The position numbers and the translations under genes are program-made. The notes beneath the pieces were generated by a model, which did not search any database, was not told the DNA's origin, and was given only the letters and a program-made list of their open reading frames with translations. This document shows, in pieces, positions 30,124 through 37,730 of a stretch of 37,730 nt of DNA (its first letter is position 1; each line of letters begins with the position of its first letter). Origin of the DNA: an uncultured Pelagibacteraceae bacterium (lineage in GTDB: Bacteria > Pseudomonadota > Alphaproteobacteria > Pelagibacterales > AG-422-B15). The stretch is taken from contig CABYSM010000009.1 in assembly GCA_902521655.1 (NCBI GenBank), positions 1 to 37,730 of the forward strand, in the 5' to 3' direction.

Positions 30124-31251
30124 TTATATCAGTTTTTCTAAAGTATCGTAATTATAAATATTCTTTGTTCTTCTCATAGCTATATTTGTTTTTTTTAATA
30201 AGTAGTCTCTGACATTTTTTAAAAGAGGGTTAGACAAATGATTAATATAGCCTTGAAGTGTGGATGAACTTTTTATGTAATTAACTCTTTTTCTTCTAAG
30301 GTCATTATATTTCTCTTGTGCCAAGTCATAACTTGGTAATTTTAAAAGTAGCTTGCCAAGAACAAAAGCATCTTCAAAGGCCATTGCTCCACCCTGCCCT
30401 AAAAAAGGCATCATTGGATGAGCGGAATCTCCTAAGAGTGTAATATTACCTTTTGAAAAATTATTTAATTTATCTCGATCATATAAACCCCATCGAAATA
30501 CTTTTTCTGAAGATTTAAATAATGAATGTATAAAATCTCCGTAATCAGATAAATCGGTTATTAATTGATCGTGAGTACCCTCTTCTCTCCATGACTCGTT
30601 ATTTTTATAATTATTCTTAATGACTCCTATAAAACTTGTTTCAAGAGAATTATTGATAGGATAGCAGACAATATGACTTCTTGGTCCAAGGTAGATGTTT
30701 ATTCTTTTGCTATCCGAAGTACCGATGCCTCTCCATGCAGTATATCCAGTAAATCTCGGTAAATCATTTTTAATGTAATTTGATCTTACAAAGGATTTAA
30801 TTCCATCACAGCCAGCAATAAAATCAACTCGGTCTTCATTTCCGTTTTGAAAAAGAAGTTCCTTCTCGTTTTTAATCTCAACTAGCTCATGTGAAAATTC
30901 TATTTTTCCACCAAGTGATAGATATTTATCGAGTAGATGTTTGATTAATATCTTTCTATTTGTAGTGATAAGCTTACCAAATTCACTTACATTGACTTCT
31001 CTAATTACTTTACCAACATTGTCTCTCCATACAATATCGATTGGAAGACAGGATTCTTTTTCAACTTTTTCTAAAATTTCTAGTTCATCTAATAAACGAA
31101 TAATATTAGGAGAAAGGGAAATGCCGGCGCCATGGTTACTTGGACCGTCTGACTTCTCATATATTGTACAATTTTTTGAGTCCTTTGCTAATATGCAGCC
31201 TAAAGTAAGGCCAGATATCCCAGCGCCAATAATTCCAATCTTATTTGTCAT
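30124..31251 (-). CDS. FAD-dependent aromatic-type monooxygenase (class A)
   Basis: This 375-aa flavoprotein has all three class A motifs: GAGISG (9-14) with Glu32 for FAD, the DG motif in GCDGIKSFVR (147-156) and the GD motif LLGDSAHPMMPFLGQGGAMA (272-291), followed by FEDA. It resembles 3-hydroxybenzoate and salicylate hydroxylases, which use NAD(P)H and O2 to hydroxylate a ring. The substrate is not readable. It overlaps the thiamine pyrophosphokinase gene by 4 nt (ATGA) and is 6 nt from the hydratase gene. Confidence 0.85.
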   Translation of the reverse strand: MTNKIGIIGAGISGLTLGCILAKDSKNCTIYEKSDGPSNHGAGISLSPNIIRLLDELEILEKVEKESCLPIDIVWRDNVGKVIREVNVSEFGKLITTNRKILIKHLLDKYLSLGGKIEFSHELVEIKNEKELLFQNGNEDRVDFIAGCDGIKSFVRSNYIKNDLPRFTGYTAWRGIGTSDSKRINIYLGPRSHIVCYPINNSLETSFIGVIKNNYKNNESWREEGTHDQLITDLSDYGDFIHSLFKSSEKVFRWGLYDRDKLNNFSKGNITLLGDSAHPMMPFLGQGGAMAFEDAFVLGKLLLKLPSYDLAQEKYNDLRRKRVNYIKSSSTLQGYINHLSNPLLKNVRDYLLKKTNIAMRRTKNIYNYDTLEKLI

Positions 31252-31862
31252 TCTATCTCTATAAATAAAATTAGTTTTTCCTCTGATTTAATCAAACATT
31301 TGTCAGAAATAATTCGATTACTTATACCATGAGAAAATGAATTTAGTTTTTGATCAGATAAATTGTATTCAAGGCCTGATGTTGTAATTTTATTATCAGA
31401 AATCAAAGAGATCATAGATAAACTTCTGTGTTTTTTTTCTAAAATTTCTTTACTTCCATTAACAAAAAATACCTGAAAGAAATTTGTAACTATTTCAATA
31501 TTAAAAATATCTGAATATTGTTGCGCAATCATAATGTTGGCTAAGTTATGGTCGTCTCTTTCGCCTGTTGCGCCAATTATGTAAATATTTTTAATTTTTT
31601 GAGCCATGCAGTAATCTAGTGACTTCTCAAGATCAGTTTTATTTTGATTTTCCTCATTTACTATGGTGCTTTTAGGATTAGCTGTATTGATTTCTACTGT
31701 ATCCAAGTCACCAATAATGACATCTGGTTCAACATCTAATTCTTTGAAGAAACTTAAATTTGAATCAACGCAAATTCTTAGATTAATTTGAGCGATGAGT
31801 TGCTTTGCATAACTTGAAACAGGTTTTTCACCGTTTGCGACTAAGACAGCTGATATACTCAA
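31248..31862 (-). CDS. thiN: thiamine pyrophosphokinase
   Basis: This 204-aa protein contains the TPK catalytic sequence: VIIGDLDTVE near residues 49-58, NQNKTDLEKSLDYC near 72-85 and IIGATGERDDHNLANI near 94-109. The enzyme transfers pyrophosphate from ATP to thiamine to make thiamine diphosphate. The start is a TTG, 11 nt after the upstream binding-protein stop. A housekeeping vitamin gene inside a transporter and catabolic operon is unusual; most relatives would be expected near other genes. Confidence 0.85.
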   Translation of the reverse strand: MSISAVLVANGEKPVSSYAKQLIAQINLRICVDSNLSFFKELDVEPDVIIGDLDTVEINTANPKSTIVNEENQNKTDLEKSLDYCMAQKIKNIYIIGATGERDDHNLANIMIAQQYSDIFNIEIVTNFFQVFFVNGSKEILEKKHRSLSMISLISDNKITTSGLEYNLSDQKLNSFSHGISNRIISDKCLIKSEEKLILFIEIE

Positions 31863-31873
31863 AATTATAGCAC

Positions 31874-33046
31874 TCAGTAATTGATTGGGCCTGAGATTAC
31901 TTTGAACCTCTCATCTTGAACCTGGAAAAAATATGAAATATTACTTCCTTGCCTTTTGTTTTCATTAAAAGTCACTGATCCAAGTTTTAATGGATCTTCA
32001 AAATCTTCTAATGTTTCCAACGCAGTAATAAATGACTCAACGCTTAAGTCTTGGCCAGCTCTTTTAATACCCTCGACGACCATGTCAGCAAATATATATC
32101 CATAAATCGCACCGGTATTTGGTTCCGTACCATATAATGAGTTAAACGTATCCCACCATGCTCTCTCATCACTATTGGCTGCATCATAATATGGAAAGAC
32201 AAGAGAATTTAAACAGTATAAGCCGTTCATGACACCATTTGGCTGCTCTGCAACAACCGTATAGTAACTTGCAGAAGTGGCTACAAAATCTACATCCGTC
32301 CAATTAATTTCCTTGGACTTCATGAAAGGTAGTATGGTCGTTCGCACTATCGTGCCCATAGCAACTAAATCACAACCTGCATTTGATAGTTTTTTAATTT
32401 GAGCTGTGAAATCAGTATCCGTTGGCTTTGCAGAGGCGCTTTCAACAATTGTCATTCCCATTGCCTTAACTTGATCGTAGGCAGCATCAACAATTTCTTG
32501 TCCAAAATCTGTATCCTCATAAAGGATGCATACAGATTCACGATTATTATTTTCAACCAAATACTTAATACCTGTTCTAATTTGATCATAATATGTTGAA
32601 CCAGATGTAAATTTTAATCGATCAAAAGGATCAAACATTGATCGTGCAGCTGTCAACGGAAATAAGTTTGGAACATTCATCGCTAATTGATCAGTCATTA
32701 CAGCATTATTCATAGGTGTGCCCAGTGCTCCCATCATAAATGCAACTTTATCTTTTCTAAGCAACTTATTAGCAGCTTGTACTGCTCTTGGAACAGTATA
32801 TTGGTGGTCTTCGACAATTAATTTAATTGTTCTTCCAAACGCTCCGCCGTTTTCATTGAATTCCTTAAAACGCATATTGGCACCATCAACACTTTGTTTG
32901 CCAATCATTGAAGCTGGACCACTAATGTCAGTATGCATTCCTATAAGCACCTGATCAGAGCTGATGCCTTGATCAGCTAATAATTCATTAGATAGAAAAA
33001 TAAATAAAAAAAACGATGATAGAGTCTTTAGAATTCTAGTATTCAT
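31874..33046 (-). CDS. LivK-like ABC substrate-binding protein (second of tandem pair)
   Basis: This 390-aa type I periplasmic binding protein has a signal peptide (about residues 1-25, ending LLADQG). VLIGMHTDISGPASMIGKQS, then RTIKLIVEDHQYTVPRAVQAANKL, MMGALGTPMNNAV and VCILYEDTDFGQE follow the HAAT pattern. It is a close paralogue of the gene upstream and overlaps it by 11 nt. Binding proteins of this subgroup often bind aromatic or fatty-type acids rather than leucine, but the ligand is not visible. Confidence 0.9.
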   Translation of the reverse strand: MNTRILKTLSSFFLFIFLSNELLADQGISSDQVLIGMHTDISGPASMIGKQSVDGANMRFKEFNENGGAFGRTIKLIVEDHQYTVPRAVQAANKLLRKDKVAFMMGALGTPMNNAVMTDQLAMNVPNLFPLTAARSMFDPFDRLKFTSGSTYYDQIRTGIKYLVENNNRESVCILYEDTDFGQEIVDAAYDQVKAMGMTIVESASAKPTDTDFTAQIKKLSNAGCDLVAMGTIVRTTILPFMKSKEINWTDVDFVATSASYYTVVAEQPNGVMNGLYCLNSLVFPYYDAANSDERAWWDTFNSLYGTEPNTGAIYGYIFADMVVEGIKRAGQDLSVESFITALETLEDFEDPLKLGSVTFNENKRQGSNISYFFQVQDERFKVISGPINY

Positions 33047-34196
33047 ATTTCATACTGTCAGCACGGACAAATCTTCCATCCTCTACAACGAACAAATATG
33101 CATCACTTGAACCTAAATGCTTGTCAGGACCCCAAGATAACATTGACTCACCAAATGGCATTTTGTAGGAATCAATTGATTCTAATGCGCTTGTGAAAGA
33201 GTCTACATTCAATTCACTTCCAGCTATCTCAATCGCCTTTGCAGTAATATCTGCATACATATATCCGTAAGCTGAACCAATATTAGGACTGTTTCCGTAT
33301 ATGTCTTCATACTTATCTATCCATTTGCATACCCATTCATCACAATTTTCTTTACTTGGTGTGTCAAATTGAGCAAATGTATAAAAACCATCTGTAACTC
33401 CATCAGGTTGACTTGCAATTACTGGGTGAAAGCTTGCTACTTGTCCAAAAAATAAAGCGTCCCAACCCATTTGCCTAGCTTTTGTGTAAGCTAATATCGT
33501 ATCCTTTACGATAGTGCCCACTGCAACAGCGTCACAATCAGCATTTTTTAATTTCGTAATCTGGGCGGTTAAATCAGTATCAGTTGGTTTGTTTGTTGTT
33601 TTTTCATGCAAGGACATATTCATTGCTTCCAATTGATCCACTACTCCATCATATGTTTCTTGTCCAAAATCATTATCTTGATAAATAACACAAATTTTAT
33701 CCATATTCTTAACTTCTACAGCCCACTTAACTCCAGATCTTATTTGATCATAATAGGTTGATAGAGCTCCGAATTTTAGTTTATGAAATGGCTCTGCCAT
33801 TGAACGCGCAGATGATAAAGGAAATAAGTTCGGTATATTTTTTTGCTCTTGTAGTTGAAATACTGCATTGTTCATGGGCGTACCTAAACTTGCAACCATT
33901 AAAAATATTTTATCTTTATTAATTAACTTGTTTGCCGCTTGAACTGCTCTAGGAACTTGGTACTGATGATCTTCAGCTACAAGTTTTAGAACTCTACCAT
34001 TAATTCCCCCTGCTTCATTGATTTCATTAATTCTCATCTTGGCACCTTCTACAGAATACTTTCCAAATGATGATACTGGCCCACTAATATCAGTATGCAT
34101 ACCAAGCATTATCTCATCATCGCTGACGCCCTGATCGGCAAAGCTTGATGCTGAATAAATAAATAAGATTGAAACAAAAGTTAATAATTTTTTCAT
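33036..34196 (-). CDS. LivK-like ABC substrate-binding protein (first of tandem pair)
   Basis: This periplasmic binding protein begins MKKLLTFVSILFIYSASSFA, a standard signal peptide. The frame extends 18 codons upstream, but the ATG at 34196 has AAGGGGC about 8 nt before it and gives a proper signal sequence, so I use it (386 aa). IMLGMHTDISGPVSSFGKYS, LVAEDHQYQVPRAVQAANKL and VASLGTPMNNAV match the next gene. It should deliver substrate to LivHM. Two binding proteins for one permease suggest two related ligands. Confidence 0.9.
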   Translation of the reverse strand: MKKLLTFVSILFIYSASSFADQGVSDDEIMLGMHTDISGPVSSFGKYSVEGAKMRINEINEAGGINGRVLKLVAEDHQYQVPRAVQAANKLINKDKIFLMVASLGTPMNNAVFQLQEQKNIPNLFPLSSARSMAEPFHKLKFGALSTYYDQIRSGVKWAVEVKNMDKICVIYQDNDFGQETYDGVVDQLEAMNMSLHEKTTNKPTDTDLTAQITKLKNADCDAVAVGTIVKDTILAYTKARQMGWDALFFGQVASFHPVIASQPDGVTDGFYTFAQFDTPSKENCDEWVCKWIDKYEDIYGNSPNIGSAYGYMYADITAKAIEIAGSELNVDSFTSALESIDSYKMPFGESMLSWGPDKHLGSSDAYLFVVEDGRFVRADSMKYEY

Positions 34197-34246
34197 AAAC
34201 TGCCCCTTTAAATATGGTGGAATATTAATAAGATCGTAGCTGAAAA

Positions 34247-36070
34247 TCAAGCAGATTGATACATTTGATCAATTACGGAGCTATACTTATCATTTATGAA
34301 TTTGCGTTTTAATTTCATGGTTGGTGTAAGCTCATCATCCTCAGCTGTTAGCTGTGTATCAATAAGGGAAAATTTCTTAATCTGCTCTACATTTGCAAAT
34401 TTTTTATTAACTGAAGAAACTTCATTATCAATCAGCTCTATAATATCCTGAGATTTGCATAAACTTTCAAAGTTTGAAAAGGGAATATCATTATCTTGAG
34501 CATACTTAACTACATTTTCTTCATCGATCATAATCAAACAGGATAGGAATTTTCTTTTATCGCCTATTACTACTGCGTCTGAAATAAAAGGGCTGAACTT
34601 TAATTGATTTTCTAGCTCGGATGGTGAAATATTTTTCCCACCCGCAGTAATAATTATATCTTTTTTTCTATCAGTAATTTTTACATTGCCATAATTATCA
34701 ATTTCACCAACATCTCCTGTATGTAGCCATCCATCTAATAATGTTTCTTTGGTTTGCTCTGGTTTATTTAAATAACCATGAAATACGCCTGGGCCCTTAA
34801 ATAAAATTTCTCCATCCTTTGCAATCCTTACTTCGGAACCATTTACTGCTCTGCCGACAAAACCAATCTTAATTTGCCTATCATAAAAAATGGTTCCAAG
34901 TCCAGCGGTCTCAGTCATTCCCCATCCTTCTCTTAAATCAATACCCAATGATAGGTACCAACTAATTAAATCTGGTGATATAGGGGCAGCGCCACTAAAT
35001 GCAAACCTGCAGTCGTTTAGGCCTAATAGTTTTTTAATATTTTTTAAAACAAACAGATTGCATACATAGAATATGAAGCTTAAGTACAATGGAGGTTTAT
35101 CTCCATTCAATAAATAATCTTTATGTCGATTTCCTACTTTAATTGATAGATCATAAAATAATTTGCCAAAATAAGTAGCATCTTTCATAAGGATGATAAT
35201 TGATGAGTAGAACTTTTCCCAAATCCTTGGAACAGCAACAAACACTGCTGGTGATACTTCACGTATATTTTCAGGAACAGTGTCTATGCTCTCAGCAAAA
35301 TTAACAACAGACCCATAAAGCAAAGGGCCCATAACCGAGACAGATCGCTCTAAAATATGGCAAAGAGGTAAAAATGAAAGCTGGTTCTCACCTTCTACGG
35401 TTTCAAACGCCTCTTTTATAGACTTGATATTGTAAAGAATGTTCTGATTTGAAATCATTGCACCCTTTGGCGGACCTGTTGTACCTGATGTGTAAACTAA
35501 TATTGCAATATCTTCTGGCTCAACCTGATCCATGAGATTATTCCATAGCTCAGGCTTTTTTGAATGTAACTCAGCTCCAATATTTAAGAAGTCATCATAG
35601 CTCATAACTTGTGAGTCAGAAAAATTCTGTAAGCCTTCCATATCATAAACAATAATTTTTTCGAGCGATGGACATTCAGTTCGAACCTCTAAAATTTTAT
35701 CTAGTTGCTCTGCGTTTTCAGCAAAATAGAATTTTGTTTTAGAATCATTAACTAAGTATTTTACTTGTGCCGCTGAATCAGTTGTATAAACGCCACTAGA
35801 TATGCCTCCAACTCCTATAGCTCCCATATCTGTATATAGCCATTCAGGTTTACCTTCACTCGCAATAGAAACCACTTCACCCTTTTGTAGACCAAATGAA
35901 TACAAAGCTAGTCCCGTATTTCTTGCATGCAATCCATACTTTTGCCACGAGATAGCCTGCCATATACCAAGATCTTTTTCTCGCATAGCGGTTTTTTGGT
36001 CACGCCTCTTAACAGAGTCCCAAAATAAATGCGGTATGCTTACTATCTCCACATTTTTTTCTTTTTCCAA
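34247..36070 (-). CDS. long-chain-type acyl-CoA synthetase (AMP-binding)
   Basis: This 607-aa adenylate-forming enzyme has the P-loop YTSGTTGPPKGAM (193-205), an A5-type motif GWGMTETAGLG, LHTGDVGEID, DRKKDIIITAGGKNISPSELE and a likely catalytic lysine near the C-terminus (LTPTMKLKRKF). Its closest type is the FadD15/long-chain group seen inside HAAT ABC clusters. It would convert an imported carboxylic acid to its CoA ester. The start is a TTG at 36070 with GAGGAG 8-13 nt upstream, overlapping LivF by 28 nt. Confidence 0.9.
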   Translation of the reverse strand: MEKEKNVEIVSIPHLFWDSVKRRDQKTAMREKDLGIWQAISWQKYGLHARNTGLALYSFGLQKGEVVSIASEGKPEWLYTDMGAIGVGGISSGVYTTDSAAQVKYLVNDSKTKFYFAENAEQLDKILEVRTECPSLEKIIVYDMEGLQNFSDSQVMSYDDFLNIGAELHSKKPELWNNLMDQVEPEDIAILVYTSGTTGPPKGAMISNQNILYNIKSIKEAFETVEGENQLSFLPLCHILERSVSVMGPLLYGSVVNFAESIDTVPENIREVSPAVFVAVPRIWEKFYSSIIILMKDATYFGKLFYDLSIKVGNRHKDYLLNGDKPPLYLSFIFYVCNLFVLKNIKKLLGLNDCRFAFSGAAPISPDLISWYLSLGIDLREGWGMTETAGLGTIFYDRQIKIGFVGRAVNGSEVRIAKDGEILFKGPGVFHGYLNKPEQTKETLLDGWLHTGDVGEIDNYGNVKITDRKKDIIITAGGKNISPSELENQLKFSPFISDAVVIGDKRKFLSCLIMIDEENVVKYAQDNDIPFSNFESLCKSQDIIELIDNEVSSVNKKFANVEQIKKFSLIDTQLTAEDDELTPTMKLKRKFINDKYSSVIDQMYQSA

Positions 36071-36816
36071 CGTCTTTCTCCTCTTATGCCCTCATCTTGT
36101 TGTCCAAGATAAAATTCTTTAATGTCTTCTTTCTCCAGCAATTCTTTACTATTGCCTTCCATGACTATTCTTCCTAACTCTAAAACGTATCCAAAATCAG
36201 AGTTACTTAATGCAATATTCGCATTTTGTTCAACCAGTAATATTGTCGTTTTTAATTCTTTATTAATTCTGATTATAATTTCAAAAATTTCTTTAACAAG
36301 TTTTGGTGACAAACCTAATGAAGGTTCATCTAAAAGCATAATTTCTGGCTTACTCATTAAAGCTCGACTAATGCAAAGCATTTGCTGTTCACCGCCAGAA
36401 AGTAATCCAGCAGGCTGATTTTTTCTTTCCTTTAGAATGGGGAAGTAATCATAAACCTGTTCAATGTCTTTCTGTATACCTTTTCTATCACTTCTAGTGT
36501 AAGCACCCATCTCAAGATTTTCTAAGACTGAACAGTAAGGAAACACTTCTCTTCCTTCAGGTGCATGGCTCATGCCCAATCGAAGTATTTTATCGGGGTC
36601 TTTCTTTTGTATTTCACTTCCACTCAAAAATACTTTTCCTTTTCGAGGATCTATGGCGCCTGAAATTGTCTTTAAAATTGTTGTCTTACCTGCGCCATTT
36701 GAACCTAATATTGTTACAATTGATCCCTCTTGCACTTGGAAACTAACACCTCTGATTGCCATAATAGGCCCATAAAAAGTTTCAATATTTTCAACATTTA
36801 GTAAAGGTTCTGACAT
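36043..36816 (-). CDS. livF: LivF-type branched-chain ABC ATPase
   Basis: This ATPase of about 257 aa has Walker A GSNGAGKTT (near 38-46), LivF-specific SHAPEGREVFPYCSVLENLE, signature LLSGGEQQML, Walker B EIMLLDEPSLGLSP and the switch histidine replaced by glutamine in LLVEQNANIAL, as usual for LivF. A basic tail ending RRWKKKKMWR extends beyond the normal YLG end, a feature I associate with copies next to acyl-CoA synthetases. I choose the ATG at 36816, 2 nt after the AtuA-like stop, over a TTG at 36822. It should pair with LivG of the + strand locus. Confidence 0.9.
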   Translation of the reverse strand: MSEPLLNVENIETFYGPIMAIRGVSFQVQEGSIVTILGSNGAGKTTILKTISGAIDPRKGKVFLSGSEIQKKDPDKILRLGMSHAPEGREVFPYCSVLENLEMGAYTRSDRKGIQKDIEQVYDYFPILKERKNQPAGLLSGGEQQMLCISRALMSKPEIMLLDEPSLGLSPKLVKEIFEIIIRINKELKTTILLVEQNANIALSNSDFGYVLELGRIVMEGNSKELLEKEDIKEFYLGQQDEGIRGERRWKKKKMWR

Positions 36817-36818
36817 TG

Positions 36819-37730
36819 TCAATCCATCAATTTTTTAGGTATAGGAATTATTTGGTCTAGTAGTATTTGTGCATATGCTTTACCTTGAGGGTCATTTCTT
36901 AAACTAGCAGGCCCACCGCCACCAAGAACATCATTGAGCATAAAATTAATGGAATTGGATCCAGGTAATAAATACTTTTCAACCGATCCTTCTAAAAAGT
37001 TCTTAAAACATTTCATAACTACATCTTCAGTTAAATAATTGCATATTGCAGGGTAAAATTTAGGATCTCTTGAAATAATCCCTATATTCGCCTTGTTTCC
37101 TTTATCTCCACTTCGTCCATATGCAATTTTAATTAGAGGAACATCAATAAATTTTTCATCTTTTGCTTCAAATGTTGGAGTTTCAGGTTTTTCTATTTCA
37201 GACATATTAAATTCATTAGGTTGATGAACTAGAAATTCTTTATTTGAATTTTCTAAATTTATAGAAACCTTTACATCTTCTTTGTTAACCATGAAAGAAA
37301 ACAATCTTATAATTGGTGATGGCTTGGGCCTACCGCCAACAAAGCCTGATAAGCCTGGAGGTGTTGCTAGTCCTAACCCTACTGACTCTTTCAATACTAA
37401 ACCTACTGCTCTGATGTCTTGATGTTTGGCTGCAAACTTTAAAACAACTTCTCTATTATCTGCATTTTGACCTTTATTGCTATATTGGCTGTTATCACCA
37501 ATAATTTCAATGCTGGTTTCATCAAAGTCAGGAATATTCATCATTCGCATAATCATTTTTGCTCTTTCAAATATTGCTTCTCCATAAGTTCTTGCTTTTT
37601 TTGCCGCATCAATACCCACAAATGAACAGACATGGCCTGCTCTAAAGCCATCGGCATATGTTGCACACACTTTATATTGTTGAGGCGCGGGATACCCTTT
37701 TGCACCAGAAACCTTAACCGTATCTTTTTC
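36819..37730 (-). CDS. AtuA-like protein (DUF1446), 5' end outside the window
   Basis: The frame stays open to the window edge (about 303 residues; the internal GTG at 37670 is not the start). The visible part covers the end of the DUF1446 domain (KVCATYADGFRAGHV, then FVGGRPKPSPIIRLFSFMVN). The C-terminal AtuA domain follows: IKIAYGRSGDKGNKANIGII, FLEGSVEKYLLPG and LNDVLGGGGPASLRNDPQGK. AtuA is encoded in the acyclic terpene (citronellol/geraniol) utilisation cluster of Pseudomonas, though its reaction is not established. It precedes LivF by 2 nt in the same operon. Confidence 0.88.
   Translation of the reverse strand, partial: EKDTVKVSGAKGYPAPQQYKVCATYADGFRAGHVCSFVGIDAAKKARTYGEAIFERAKMIMRMMNIPDFDETSIEIIGDNSQYSNKGQNADNREVVLKFAAKHQDIRAVGLVLKESVGLGLATPPGLSGFVGGRPKPSPIIRLFSFMVNKEDVKVSINLENSNKEFLVHQPNEFNMSEIEKPETPTFEAKDEKFIDVPLIKIAYGRSGDKGNKANIGIISRDPKFYPAICNYLTEDVVMKCFKNFLEGSVEKYLLPGSNSINFMLNDVLGGGGPASLRNDPQGKAYAQILLDQIIPIPKKLMD

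Noticed and set aside
37668-37670. GTG at 37670 as the start of the AtuA-like gene
   Set aside because: The frame remains open upstream to the window edge with family-like sequence (GAKGYPAPQQYK), so the gene is simply truncated by the window.

Overview
The window looks like chromosome from an AT-rich, streamlined marine gammaproteobacterium. SAR86-like is my best guess but is not proven. I judge this from the low G+C by eye, the gammaproteobacterial-type Zur/Znu and Fur signals, the very short spacers, and the many stop/start overlaps (TAATG, ATGA). I see no rRNA, tRNA, CRISPR array, insertion sequence or phage gene.

Layout. Positions 1-5435 hold small membrane and lipid-related genes: two tandem DUF998-like proteins (one cut by the window edge), a DUF962/Mpo1-like protein, two tandem MAPEG proteins, a YciA-like thioesterase paired with a VanZ-like protein, and a + strand operon of SDR, PNPOx-like flavoprotein and EamA exporter. 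Between them (2400-2554) lies a compact element with an almost perfect Shine-Dalgarno, a 32-codon Cys-containing ORF, competing hairpins and a strong terminator. Positions 5436-7794 hold a decayed response-regulator remnant, a long inverted repeat, a PiT-like phosphate transporter, an apparently leaderless 49-aa membrane mini-protein and a TIGR02206 membrane protein.

Positions 7995-14594 are a zinc regulon. It has znuA facing znuC-znuB-zur across a Zur-like operator. A second, nearly identical operator precedes a ZrgA/DUF2796-like His-rich protein, an ABC ATPase, an FtsX-like permease and a DUF3299 protein, a gene set recalling the Vibrio Zrg zinc uptake system. A 77-aa protein ending in CGCC follows, then a bidirectional terminator.

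Positions 14683-22886 hold two multi-TM proteins, livH-livM-livG of a branched-chain-type ABC importer, and an accessory stretch. That stretch has a secreted protein, a porin preceded by a strong Fur box, an IsdG-type haem monooxygenase and an EamA exporter. It also contains two related ~155-bp segments ending in a copy of the livG 3' end.

Positions 22980-26968 form a seven-gene minus-strand operon: small membrane protein, DUF2237, PQQ-type sugar dehydrogenase, 4-TM protein, DoxX, multi-TM protein, CIA30. A PA1024-type quinone reductase and a small winged-helix-like protein follow on the + strand. Positions 28493-37730 are a tightly packed minus-strand catabolic operon: AtuA-like protein, LivF, long-chain acyl-CoA synthetase, two LivK binding proteins, thiamine pyrophosphokinase, FAD monooxygenase, LiuC/AtuE-like hydratase and a TIGR03084 protein. 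It supplies exactly the ABC parts missing from livHMG, so the two loci probably form one importer of a branched or isoprenoid-like acid, with CoA activation and degradation encoded alongside.
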